NCBI GenBank assembly: GCA_002077065.1
Contig: NAJO01000009.1
Coordinates: 806,001 to 870,000, forward strand
Length of the DNA: 64,000 bases
Reading direction: 5' to 3'
From: Cryoendolithus antarcticus
Taxonomy: Eukaryota; Ascomycota; Dothideomycetes; Cladosporiales; Cladosporiaceae
Shown: piece by piece, positions 1 through 10,800 of the stretch
Position numbering within the stretch: the first letter of the stretch is position 1
Layout: each line of letters opens with the position of its first letter
Notes under the pieces: generated by a model
What the model saw: only the letters and a program-made list of their open reading frames with translations
Told to the model about the DNA's origin: nothing
The model's database searches: none
Translations under genes and position numbers: made by a program

Positions 1-318
1 GATGCTAGACGATGAAATGTATATAGCTCATGAAAGTACCGACTATTTGCTTCAACACACTTTCTACCCCGTTCAGGCTCGGCTAAGGTGTTAATAAATG
101 AACGATAAGCTCGCCACCGGATGCACGTTGGTATCGCCACGTCAAAAGCGTTCAGCTGCGTCGGTTATGCTCAATTGCATTTTGACGGCAAGTGCGTTCG
201 TACTACATTCGGGTATTGCATCGTGTACTGAAGAACATTGAACAAGGTAGGCGCATTCGCTGAGCAAAGTCTAGTAGGCTCGACGCATATAGATTTATAT
301 GCTACAACTCTCATCTGA
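1..318. other. Left edge, no gene seen
   Basis: This stretch lies downstream of the minus-strand methyltransferase gene and probably holds its 3' UTR. The open frames here are short and lack recognisable protein features. I see no RNA gene or repeat. Confidence 0.5.
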
Positions 319-3111
319 CTAAGTCGATGTACCCTCAGCAATGTCGCCCATCTCCGCGTCCTCCTGCGCACTGACTGGCACACCACCCTCCGCCTCATCC
401 TCCACCAAATCCTTCTCTGCTTCGACTTCAGCCTGCACTTCCTCCACATCCGCGCCAGCCTCACTCGCGATCCCAAGTCTCGCAGCCGCGGCCTTCGCGT
501 TCCGTTCGTTGAAAGCCGCCGCACCAGGCCCTTCTCGCTTGGGGAAGTCGGCCTTGATCGTGTTGTTGATGAGCTCGACGTCCTCGTTGAAGATCCGCAG
601 GAGCATGGCTTTGCGTTCCTCTTTTGGGAGCATGAGGTTGAGGCTGTGCATGCTTCTCCACAACGGGAGCGTGAGGCCTTCCTCAAGGCCATCTTCGGCC
701 TTGTCGTCTTCGCCAATAAGCCCAGCTTCCTGTGCTGCTTTGTGGCTGAGCACACGAAGAACGCAACAGCCCATACTCATCTGGCTGACCCTCTCACCTA
801 TCTCACCGAGCCCTCTCCAGCCTTCCTGTCCGTCCTCACCCCCAACCTTGGGAAACATCTCCACTAACAGCCTCCTCAGCGTCGCTCGTTTCCACAACTT
901 CACGACCCTACTCTCTCCAACCCAACCCTCCAAAATCCCCAACCCCTCACTCTGAATTCTCCATCGGCAAACGCCCTCCTGCCCCTGCACGTCCTGCTTC
1001 ATGAACATCTTCACGCCCGCGTGCACGAATTTGAAGCCCTGCCCACGGTTCGTGTTGGCGTTTAGGATGTCGCGGACGAGGCGCGAGGAGTAGTAGATTC
1101 CCTTTACGGGGTCGCCGGCGGGATTCCGGACGAGGAAGCGGGAATTCGGGAAAAGCGGGGAGAGGGCGTAGAATTGGGCGATGGAGAGGAGTTCGGGGTG
1201 CGTCGGGGGGAGGTATTTAAAGGATTCTTCGATTGGGTCATTTTGGTTGCGCCGGGCGCGAGGAGGTGGGAGGGAGGTTACAGGGTTCGGGGTGGGGTCA
1301 GAGTTGATGACTGTGGACGAATCGCCGTTTGTGGTGCTGTTCGAGGTGGCTGCTCCCGCATCTGTACTGTGGCCATTTGTCGCCGGCTGGACCTCGGTCT
1401 CGACCTTCGGCTTCTTAGGCTCGACATCTGCGTCGAGCGCGTCTTCGGCCTTGCGTTTGCCGTTTGCCATAACTTCCTCTGCTGCTACGCCTTGGATCAA
1501 GGCGGTAGCTTCATCGAGTACGGGCTTCTCGTCACCGTGGTGCTCTTCACTTAGCTTCTCAAGCGACTTCAGACCCATGCCATGCTCCTCTTCGGACTTG
1601 CCTCCGTTTGCAGCAAGCTCAGCCATGATAGCAGCCTCGCCTGTCAGTTGCGGCTCCTGGAACACCCAGTCTCTACTCCCACACTTACTCTCCGGCTCGG
1701 GCTTTGCTTTAAGCTCACTCTTCTTCTCCAGCACCGTGATGAAGAACCCACCAGTGTCTTGCTGGTGCGGGAACACGCGTATGCACCTCTCGAGTGGCAT
1801 CTTCTCGCCCTCCTCAGGCGGGAACATGCCAGGCACGATTCTAGACGTCTCAGCTGGCTCAAACTGCCGCGCCTCAGCCCATGACTCGTATATGCTGCCA
1901 CTGCGAGCCATGATCGACCAGTCAGTGCGACCTCGAACGCGCTTGAGACCTGGCAATTGGTCCGAGCAGTCGATGATATCAATCTTCTGCATGCCGCCAC
2001 ATCGCTCGATGGCTGATGAGACGACTGCCTCGTTCTCGAGGGGATTGAGTGAGCAGGTAGAGTATACTACACGGCCACCAGCCTTGAGCATCTGCAGTGA
2101 TCGGACGAGAATCCGAACTTGTGTGATGTAGAGTCCTAGGGCGTTTTGGGGTGACCAGTCCTTCCAGATGTTTGGGTTCTTACGCGTTGTACCATCACCA
2201 GAGCAGGGCACGTCTGCGAGAATGCGGTCGAACTTGAGGTATTTCGGTTGCCGAGGATTTGTGCTCGGAAGTTCTATTGACGGAAACATGGTGGCGTCGT
2301 GGTTCGTGACAACCAAGTTAGGCGAGTTGAGTCGCTTGACCTGGTGTACCAACATCTGTGCGCGCTGGTAGTTCACATCGTTCGCCACCAATAGTCCAGT
2401 GGATCGTCCGTACTCCTCGTCTTCGCCAGCATCTGCAGTCTGAGTCTCCCCATTCTGCACGCTCTTCAGCGCCATTTCCACCCGCTCCTCCTCGCCAGCA
2501 TGGATAAGCTCAACCAGCTGCGCACTTTTGCTCCCCGGTGCCGCGCACAAGTCCAGCACAGTGTGATGCGGCTGCACGTCCAACAGCAGAGGTGGTATCA
2601 TGCTGACCTGTTCCTGCCTCGAGATATTGCCAACGCCCGTCTCACTGACAAGGAACTTCTGAAACTCTTTGAAAGGCTCATACTTCCTCACCACGTTCTT
2701 CGGTGTGGTCATACTATACGCCAGTCCCTCCGGATACCAGGGCATAGACTTCGGCAACTCGACCGGCTCGCCATTATGCTTGATCTGCTCGATCATCGGG
2801 AAGAATCGCTCCGTCAGATTCTTCCTCACTGACAAGGCATTGCCTTTGCTGCCACAGAATCTGAAGGCATTGGGAAGCTCGCGGCGAAGCGCAGCCCAGA
2901 ATGCTTCTCTTTCGGGCCCGGCAGGTACAAGATCAAGGCTGTTGTAGTAACGTTCGAACTTCTCATTCTGCTTGGGGACTTGATCGAAGGATTGGCGATT
3001 GTCGTAGTTCGGCTTGTCGCTGCTGCCGCCACCGCCTCTGCTTCGGTTGTTGTTGCCACCTCGTCCTCTGTTACCACCCCTGCCGCGTTTGCCTCCTCTG
3101 CCGCGACTCAT
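319..3111 (-). CDS. NCL1: tRNA (cytosine-5-)-methyltransferase, NCL1/TRM4 (NSUN2) family
   Basis: A single-exon 930-residue protein. It should transfer methyl groups from S-adenosylmethionine to C5 of cytosine in tRNA, probably in the nucleus. The first 30 residues are an RGG-rich RNA-binding tail. The SAM-binding motif DLCAAPGSKS lies at residues 187-196. Both family cysteines are present: C303 in VPCSGDG, which resolves the enzyme-RNA adduct, and C353 in YSTCS, the usual catalytic nucleophile. The protein is longer than yeast Trm4 (684 residues) because of a charged Ser/Thr/Glu-rich linker around residues 490-630 and an acidic C-terminal tail after about residue 860. The ATG at 3109-3111 precedes the RGG tail directly. 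It is divergent from the PME-like gene across 1.7 kb. Family assignment is secure; the exact tRNA positions modified are inferred from the family. Confidence 0.95.
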   Translation of the reverse strand: MSRGRGGKRGRGGNRGRGGNNNRSRGGGGSSDKPNYDNRQSFDQVPKQNEKFERYYNSLDLVPAGPEREAFWAALRRELPNAFRFCGSKGNALSVRKNLTERFFPMIEQIKHNGEPVELPKSMPWYPEGLAYSMTTPKNVVRKYEPFKEFQKFLVSETGVGNISRQEQVSMIPPLLLDVQPHHTVLDLCAAPGSKSAQLVELIHAGEEERVEMALKSVQNGETQTADAGEDEEYGRSTGLLVANDVNYQRAQMLVHQVKRLNSPNLVVTNHDATMFPSIELPSTNPRQPKYLKFDRILADVPCSGDGTTRKNPNIWKDWSPQNALGLYITQVRILVRSLQMLKAGGRVVYSTCSLNPLENEAVVSSAIERCGGMQKIDIIDCSDQLPGLKRVRGRTDWSIMARSGSIYESWAEARQFEPAETSRIVPGMFPPEEGEKMPLERCIRVFPHQQDTGGFFITVLEKKSELKAKPEPESKCGSRDWVFQEPQLTGEAAIMAELAANGGKSEEEHGMGLKSLEKLSEEHHGDEKPVLDEATALIQGVAAEEVMANGKRKAEDALDADVEPKKPKVETEVQPATNGHSTDAGAATSNSTTNGDSSTVINSDPTPNPVTSLPPPRARRNQNDPIEESFKYLPPTHPELLSIAQFYALSPLFPNSRFLVRNPAGDPVKGIYYSSRLVRDILNANTNRGQGFKFVHAGVKMFMKQDVQGQEGVCRWRIQSEGLGILEGWVGESRVVKLWKRATLRRLLVEMFPKVGGEDGQEGWRGLGEIGERVSQMSMGCCVLRVLSHKAAQEAGLIGEDDKAEDGLEEGLTLPLWRSMHSLNLMLPKEERKAMLLRIFNEDVELINNTIKADFPKREGPGAAAFNERNAKAAAARLGIASEAGADVEEVQAEVEAEKDLVEDEAEGGVPVSAQEDAEMGDIAEGTST

Positions 3112-4808
3112 GATGTGATGTGTTGTGGGATGGAGGTGCTGGTCACTTCACTTTGCTGCTCTACCGAGCTCACTTCAAAAAGTTTGACAAGCTTCACTCG
3201 ATATCGGTCACTCAAATCGCCGATTGATTTTGACTGGACGATCAATGTCGGGCGCTAACGGCTGGCCTGCAGTTGATCATCCACTGCGAGTCTGCGACCG
3301 ACTGTCAACGCTTGGACCGTATCGCTTTCTCGTATTGCAAAGTGCACAGAGATTGAGAACCTTGTGCATTGCTTAAAAGATCAGATGGACATCTCGAAGC
3401 CAGGGTGGGCGATGCATCTCGAGACCTCCACCTATCAATGTCAACGCCTTTCATCGCCATGAGCAGGGAATTCGTAAGTGTTCCCCTTGCCCTCCTGCCC
3501 CTCCACCGATCTCTTGGGCATGGCTCGATGAATCATGCACAACACCACAAGCATGGCACCAGCTTACACGCCTACAAGTTTAGGTAGGAGAGTCGTAGTC
3601 TGCTCAGCAATGATCTCAAATAGCAGCGTCCGCGAGTGGCCAGGCCTAGCGTGATCAGTCTACCGAATTATCGCCGTCCACTAACTTACAGTACATTATA
3701 TCCGACGTTCAACCCAACTGCTGAGCCGCATCTTTGAGATGCATGGATCAGGGTGGCAAAAGGCGTGAAGCCTTTGGTAGCGAATGTACGCATAGAAATC
3801 TCCGGCCCATGTGATCGGCATCACGGCGGGTCAATTTATCCACAACAAGCTTTTTGTCACCTCGCTTATATGCAGCTCCTACACGCGAACAGCATTGTCA
3901 AACGTTCGAAAAGAGCAGAGGCAGGTTGCGAGCCGGACCAGGTCTACACCGCGCTGGCCTACATCGATCAAAGGACCACGGATGGTTGACGGCATTGCTT
4001 CCGAATTCCTCAGGTCATGCTCTGGTGGGTTCCAGCTTCGAAGCGCGGTGTTTCCGGCACATGCAGCACGGCAGATCTCTTCGTAGAACACACGCGCTAC
4101 CGTACGGATAATCCGGCAGACGCAGGGGCAGAGTGGCAGACTGCTGGCAGCGGCGAACCAGCAATGCACACTGCGCACGACCGCATCCGGGACTCGACTG
4201 CGTATGTCCTTGAGATTGAACATGCGCTGTTGATCATCTCGGACATCGCAGGCTCTGCGCATCACTGGCGCCCAAACTTCGCATTGCGTCTCCCATCGTT
4301 TCCTTCTATGCGCTGAACTCATCATCGCTTAGCAATGACGGCTGGGCTTGCTGGCATCTCCCGGGGCCAGAGCAGTTGGTACCTGGCGGAAGATTACTAG
4401 AAAAGTCCCCTCCCGTTCCCGCAATACTGGAAACGGCTCACGCCTGCAGGAGAACGAACGGAGACCTGCCTATTGCGACCTCTCAGCCCTAGAACATACT
4501 CTTTTCATCTGTGCAAACCTTCTCCCACGTGGTCGAACGTGGTCCACAGGCTGTAAGCGACCTCTTATGTGGCTTGCGCCCGCCAAAGATATGACTTGCT
4601 GATCCACACGCTTGGAATAGCGAAGGTGCCTGCATCTTGACAGATCCGAGGTGACGGTAAGCGAGTACACCACATGGCCGGATATATCTATATGCTGGTG
4701 ATGATCCCCGTCGATCATTGTGACGCCGCATCCTCTACGACGCTGTTTCTCAGTACCTCGCCTATCTGGTGAGGCTTCACACATTCGTTTCTTAGTTCGT
4801 TGTTCATT
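3112..4808. other. Divergent intergenic region, no gene seen
   Basis: About 1.7 kb separates the starts of the NCL1 gene (minus) and the PME-like gene (plus), so it should contain both promoters. All frames are broken into pieces under about 150 codons with no recognisable motif. A TATA-like run near the right end is listed separately. Confidence 0.5.
4683..4693 (+). promoter_or_regulatory. TATA-like element upstream of the PME-like gene
   Basis: The run TATATCTATAT lies about 115 nt before the ATG at 4809. This is a plausible place for a TATA box given a normal fungal leader. The assignment rests on sequence and position only. Confidence 0.3.
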
Positions 4809-7800
4809 ATGCGTTTCCTTGCTTGTATCCTAGGCGTTGCCGCAGTTGTGCGCGCCCAGGATACGACTGCTACGACTGCTACAACGAGCGCCACAGACTC
4901 GTCAAGCGTAGTCGCCACATCATCAAGCAGCAGCTCGTCCGGAGCATCGACCTCGACTGGCACTACAGCGACAAGTCCGTCGTCCACACCAGCACCTATA
5001 GCCAGCGATGTGATTACCGTGGGTCCATCTGGGCCCTTCACAGCCATCAATGCCGCCGTCGCGGCTGCGCAGAACAGCGCAATACCCACGGTCTCCATCC
5101 TCGCAGGCACTTACTCGGAAAGCATCGTCATCCAAGGAACCCAGACCGTAACACTTGTCGGACCAACCGCAAGCAATGTCGCTGGCAATCAGGTTGTCAT
5201 TGCCGCTGCAGCTGCAGCCGGTGTGGTGTCCTTCAATACGCAGAAGTCGCTCGGCGTGACGTTCCGCAACATTAACATCACGAATACGATCGCTGTTGCC
5301 GGCACCAAGGCTGCTGCTGTCAACCTTGTCGGCTCTAACATGGGTCTGTACAACGTCGCATTGATCAGTGGAGGAGTGGGGGTATACTCGTCTTCCCTCG
5401 GGTACAGCATCCTGAGTGGCTGCTACATCGAAGGACCCGACAAGCTGTTCTACAACTACGTCAAGGCCTACGTCTTCAACTCGCTCATTGTCCCGACTGC
5501 CAGCAGCGCGAGCATCTTCTACGCTCAAGGCTACCAGCAAGGCGGCATTTGGTACAACTCTTCCATCGTCGTTGACTCGAGCTCCGTGCAGCAGAAGCCC
5601 GGCCTGACCAATAGCTATGTGTACTTGGCTACGCCGAATGCCAACTATACCGAGGCAATCTTTCGGGGAACTTCGCTTGGTAGCTTGATTGCTCCTTCTG
5701 GTGTCCGTACCACCGTATGCAGCTATGCTGCTGTCTACGGAGAGTTCGCCAACACTGGAGCTGGTGCTATGACCTCAGCCAACGCTGCGACTCGCAACGC
5801 GGCTTGCGATCAGAGTCTCACTGCAGCTCAGCTGTCAAGCTATTCGGTAGATCAGCTGTTTGGTCATGGCTTCCAAGGATATAGCAGCTTTGACACTACA
5901 TGGATCGACTCTCGAGTGCTCCAGGCGATCCAGAGCGCGGATGCTGCTCAAGTCGGATCGGCGCCAACTGTATCGGCCAGCAGCAGCACGGTGTCGTCGA
6001 CAACTAGCAGCTCTTCTTCGACAGTCTCGACGAGTTTCTCGACGGCGACCACGTCATCGACAGTCACGACTGACACGACCGGCACGACCACGTCCGGGAC
6101 TGCTACCTCCACTGCGACATCGTTGACTGACACCACAAGTGGCACTTCGTCGACGATCCCTATTACTAGCTCATCGAGCTCTGTATCCTCATCCGCCGCG
6201 TCTGTTCTAACTGTCGCAACGGCATCAGCCCAATTCACAGACATCGGCGCCGCAGTCACGGCCGCCCAGAACAGTGCCATCGCATCCATCACTGTGCTTC
6301 CTGGCACCTACAATGCTTTCGTCATTCCCGGCACCCAAGTTGTCACTATCTCAGGGCCAGCCGCCACGACCGTTGCTGACAATCAAGTCGTTGTCACATC
6401 GAGCGGCACAGGTACAATTACCTTTGGTACTAGCAACGGGAAGGGTCTGACGCTGCGCAATCTCAACATCACCAACACTGCAACCACTGGCGGTGTCGGC
6501 TCCGCTATCAACGCCAAGGGTATGAATGTCCAGATCTTGACATGCGCGCTGGTGTCAAGTGCGCAGGGCGTGTACCAGAGCTCGTACGGCATCACGCTGA
6601 TCGCCAACTCGTTCATCTCTGGTACTGACAAATTGTTCTACAACTATCCGACTGTGTATGTCTATGGAAGTGTCATTCAGCCTCTCACGTCTGGCTCGAG
6701 CATCTTCTACGGCAAGGGCGCAACCATCGGAGGTGTAAATTACAATGCGACACTTGTTGTCGACAGCAGCACAGTACAGGGTAGTGTGTCGAATGTTTAC
6801 CTGGCGACACCCAACGGAGTCGCATCATACCTTAGCGTCATCTGGCGAGGTACATCTCTCGGCAGCCTCATCGCACCAGGGGGTATTTACTCGACTGGCT
6901 GCAGCGTTGTTGCGACTTTCGGCGAGTTCGGCACGACTGGTGCTGGCGCATACTCCAACAACGCCGCCAGTCGAGGTGCTGCTACTTGCGATTACCAGCT
7001 ATCTGCCGATCAGGTTTCGGCATTCACCATTGACAAAGTCTTTGCCAATGCTTTTGCCGGCTACTCGTCGACTGACATGAGCTGGGTCGACCCTGCCGTT
7101 CTGGCTTCGATCCAAAGCTCAGACAGCGCTCAAGTGTCCTCGGCTTCTACAGTATCGACAGCTACACCGACATCGTCTGTCTCATCTACAAGCAGCTCGG
7201 CTTCCGTCACCTGCGCTACGCCGACACCGTCTGCGACTCTCGCGGTGTCGCAAAACGCCACGGGTTGCCAGTACAGCACCGTTGCATCTGCCATCGCCGC
7301 CTTGCCCAACGACAATCAGCCGTACACCATCTTCCTCAGCGCTGGCGTATACACCGAACAGATCAGCATCACTCGTAATGGCAAAGTTACGCTCATGGGT
7401 GAGACCGACACACCCAGCGACTACTCTCAAAACAAGGTCAAGGTGCAATTCTCGAGAGGTGTCCTCACCAGCGCTGGCCAGAACGAACTCACGCCGGTGC
7501 TCAATGTCAAGAAGACCGGAAGTATCCCTGACTTCGCTGTGTACAACATCGACTTCATCAACCTATACCCACAGACGCCGAACAGCGCTGCCCTTGCCGT
7601 GGACGTCTACGCCAACAACTTTGCTGCTTACGGCTGCTCATTCGTCGGCTACCAGGACACACTGCTTGCCAACAAAGGCATTCAGGTCTTTTCGCACTGC
7701 TACGTCGAGGGCTCCATCGACTTCGTCTGGGGCTTCTCGACTGCATACTTCTATCGCTCCGTCATCGCCTCCAACACCAAAGGCGCATGCATTGCGGCAC

Positions 7801-10800
7801 AGGGTCGAGTTTCTGGTACGACGACAAGCTATGTCTTTAATGAGTGCAAGGTCACATACACTTCGTCGTATGGGACGACTATGGGCGCGACCTTCCTCGG
7901 CCGACCGTATTCTAGCTTCAGCACAGTGGTGTACAAGAACTCCTACCTTGATCAGCACATCGCGGCTGCTGGGTGGCAGCAATGGAGTACTAGCGCCCCG
8001 CAGACTTCGAACGTCACCTTTGGCGAGTACAACAATACTGGTCCAGGCTCCGGAGTGTCGTCGCGTGTGTCGTTCGCGACTGCCATGACTGCCGACCAGA
8101 TGGCAGCGTTCTCGCTGGCGAATGTCGTTGGTGATACGACTTTCATCGATCAGACTGCGTGGAACTACCCGGCTCTCTTCAATGCCACTGCCACAGAACC
8201 CACTGGGACCTCGCCGATCTCGACTGGACCGACCACCACCTCTACTGTCAATGCTCACCCGGATAGCGGAACGGTGCCTCCAGCTTTTGCAGTCCTTGTC
8301 TCGCCTAACGGACAAGTCAATGGCTCCTATGCCAACCTCACGAGCGCATTGGCATCGCTACCCAGTGACAACACGAACCAGACAATCTTCCTATATTCTG
8401 GTAGCTACACTGAGCAAGTGCCATCCATCAGTCGTCCTGGTGCTGTGCGTATCATTGGATACACCACGGGTAACCCCGGGCAGGCATACCAGAACTCCAC
8501 TGTGACTATTCAGTACGCTCGTGGTCTCTCCTTGAGCCCTCTGCCGGCCGGTCATAATGACGCAGAGACTGCTACGATCAGCACGGCATCCAACAATATC
8601 GCCTTCTACAACATCAACTTCATCAACACCGACAATCTTGATGGCGCCGAGGCAAACTATGTCACGCTAGCTGGTAGCACCTATGGCTCTCACATATCCT
8701 TCTACGGCTGCTCATTCAACGGCTGGCAGGATACACTTCTCACCGGCAGCACGAACGGCTACCAGTACTTCGAGTCATGCTACATCGGCGGTGCCATCGA
8801 CTTCATCTGGGGCTACTCCAAGGCGTACTTCAAGGGCTGCACAATTGGGGCCAAGCGTGCTTCGTCTGCCATCACTGCCCAGAGCAGGGCATCAAGCAGT
8901 GCCATTGGAGGCTACATCTTTGATCAGTGCTACTTTGGTGCTTCGCCGAAGGCTACTGTGGACCTCGCTGGTAAGGTGTTCCTCGGTCGTCCGTACTCTG
9001 CCTTCGCGTTGGTGGTCGTGAAGAACTCCTACCTCGATACTGCGATCTCGCCTACAGGCTGGAAGGTCTGGTCGGTGACTGATCCTCGGACATCCAACAT
9101 CATGTTCGGAGAGTATAACAATGTCGGTCCCTCGCGATGGGAGGCCAACAGCGCTGCCAGGCTGGCTTTCGGCAATGCTACGCTGCTGACTTCGGACACC
9201 TACCCGCTCGCCAGTGTGATGGACTCGACATCTTGGATCGACATGACTTACTTCAATAGCATAGTCACTCCTGGCCCGACTGCACCTCCTCCACCGGGGA
9301 ACATCACTGTTGGTGGCAGCTCGGTCTACAATGGCACTACACCGCCTGCTGGAGCCCTCATTGTCTCACAGAGTCCCATCGCAGGTCAGACAGTGTACAG
9401 CACGATCCAGAGTGCTCTCAACGCTGCACCTGCGTCGTCCAAGCAGAATGCCACCATCTTCATCTACCCCGGCACGTACAACGAGAAGCTCATCGTCAAT
9501 AAATCTGGCTCAACGATTTTCATGGGCTACTCAAGCGCCACTGATGACTACGCCAAGAACCAAGTCACGATCCAGCAGAGCTATGGAGAGGACACTCAAG
9601 GCACCGGCTCTGATGTCGATGCTGCTACTGTCTACGCTACGGGCAACAACTTCTATGCCTACAACGTCAACTTCCGCAACAACAATGGCACGCAGCAGAA
9701 CATCGCGTCGCTCGGTTTCGCAGTCAAGAGCTCTAAGTTCGCGTTCATGCATGCTTGCCAGATCTATGGTAACCAGGACACGCTGTATATCTCTGGCTCG
9801 ATGTTTACACACAAGACTTACATCGAGGGTAACATTGACTTCATCTTCGGCAGTGGCTCGGGATACTTCCTGAACAGCACTATAGGAGTTAACGAGGAGG
9901 GCGATTCCATCACCGCGCACAAGAGGACGACCAACACCTCCAATACCGCTTTTGTCTTTGACCAGTCGCGCATCGTACCTGCCCCTGGCGTTGATGCTTC
10001 GACTTGGAAGAATGTCTCGCTTGGTCGGCCATGGAACAACTTAGCTAGAGTCGCATACATCGACAGCTACCTCGATGGCATGATCGGCAAGGCTGGGTGG
10101 GATCAGTGGAGCAAGTCCATGCCCAACACCGATGCTGTGACTTATGGCGAGTACCACAACTACGGACCAGGCAGTGGCATCTGCGGACGAGTGCCGTTCT
10201 CGAAGCAATTCAGCGATGCGGAGATTGTGCAGTTCCAGCTGCAGAATCTCTTCCTGTCGACTTCTTGGATCGACTTCTCGGTCGTGGACTCGCAGCCGTT
10301 CGTGCCTGGTATTGGATCCGCTCCGGCGCCTTGCGGAGTGACTAGCACTAGCTCTGTCATAAGCAGCACGGTCTCGTCGACAAGCTCGACCTCGAGCATC
10401 GCGACCACGACCAGCTCCACTCTGCCGATCGTCACAGTGTACACCACCAAGTACACGACTGACAAGGAAATTGCTTACACCACTGTCACAGTCGGGGATA
10501 TCACTTCGACGTCAGTCATTCGCACGACTGAAGTGGACGTGGTGTCTACCGCGAAGCCTGTCCTGCAAACTTCCACAATCAAGGCGACTACGATCATCAG
10601 TTCCACTGTCACTCAAGCTGCCTCGACTGTCACTGTTAGGTCGACTGAGACTGACGTGTCAACCACCACGGTCAAGGGCAACGCGCAGACGATCAAGAGC
10701 ACAGCATACGTCACTAAGACCTCGACCTACTACCCACAGGCCACCACAGTGAAGGCCACCACAACTGTCTACGTCGTCTCAACAGTCACGCCCAAGCCAA

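Noticed and set aside
1181..2131. 316-codon plus-strand frame opposite NCL1
   Set aside because: It lies wholly within the conserved methyltransferase gene on the other strand and its Ser-rich translation has no domain; a shadow of GC-rich wobble positions.
3879..4325. 148-codon minus-strand frame in the NCL1/PME intergenic region
   Set aside because: It competes with three overlapping plus-strand frames of similar length and shows no recognisable feature; expected by chance in GC-rich DNA.
7282..8088. 268-codon plus-strand frame within the PME gene in another phase
   Set aside because: Arg/Ser/Thr-rich translation of a shifted phase of a well-supported domain; no motif.
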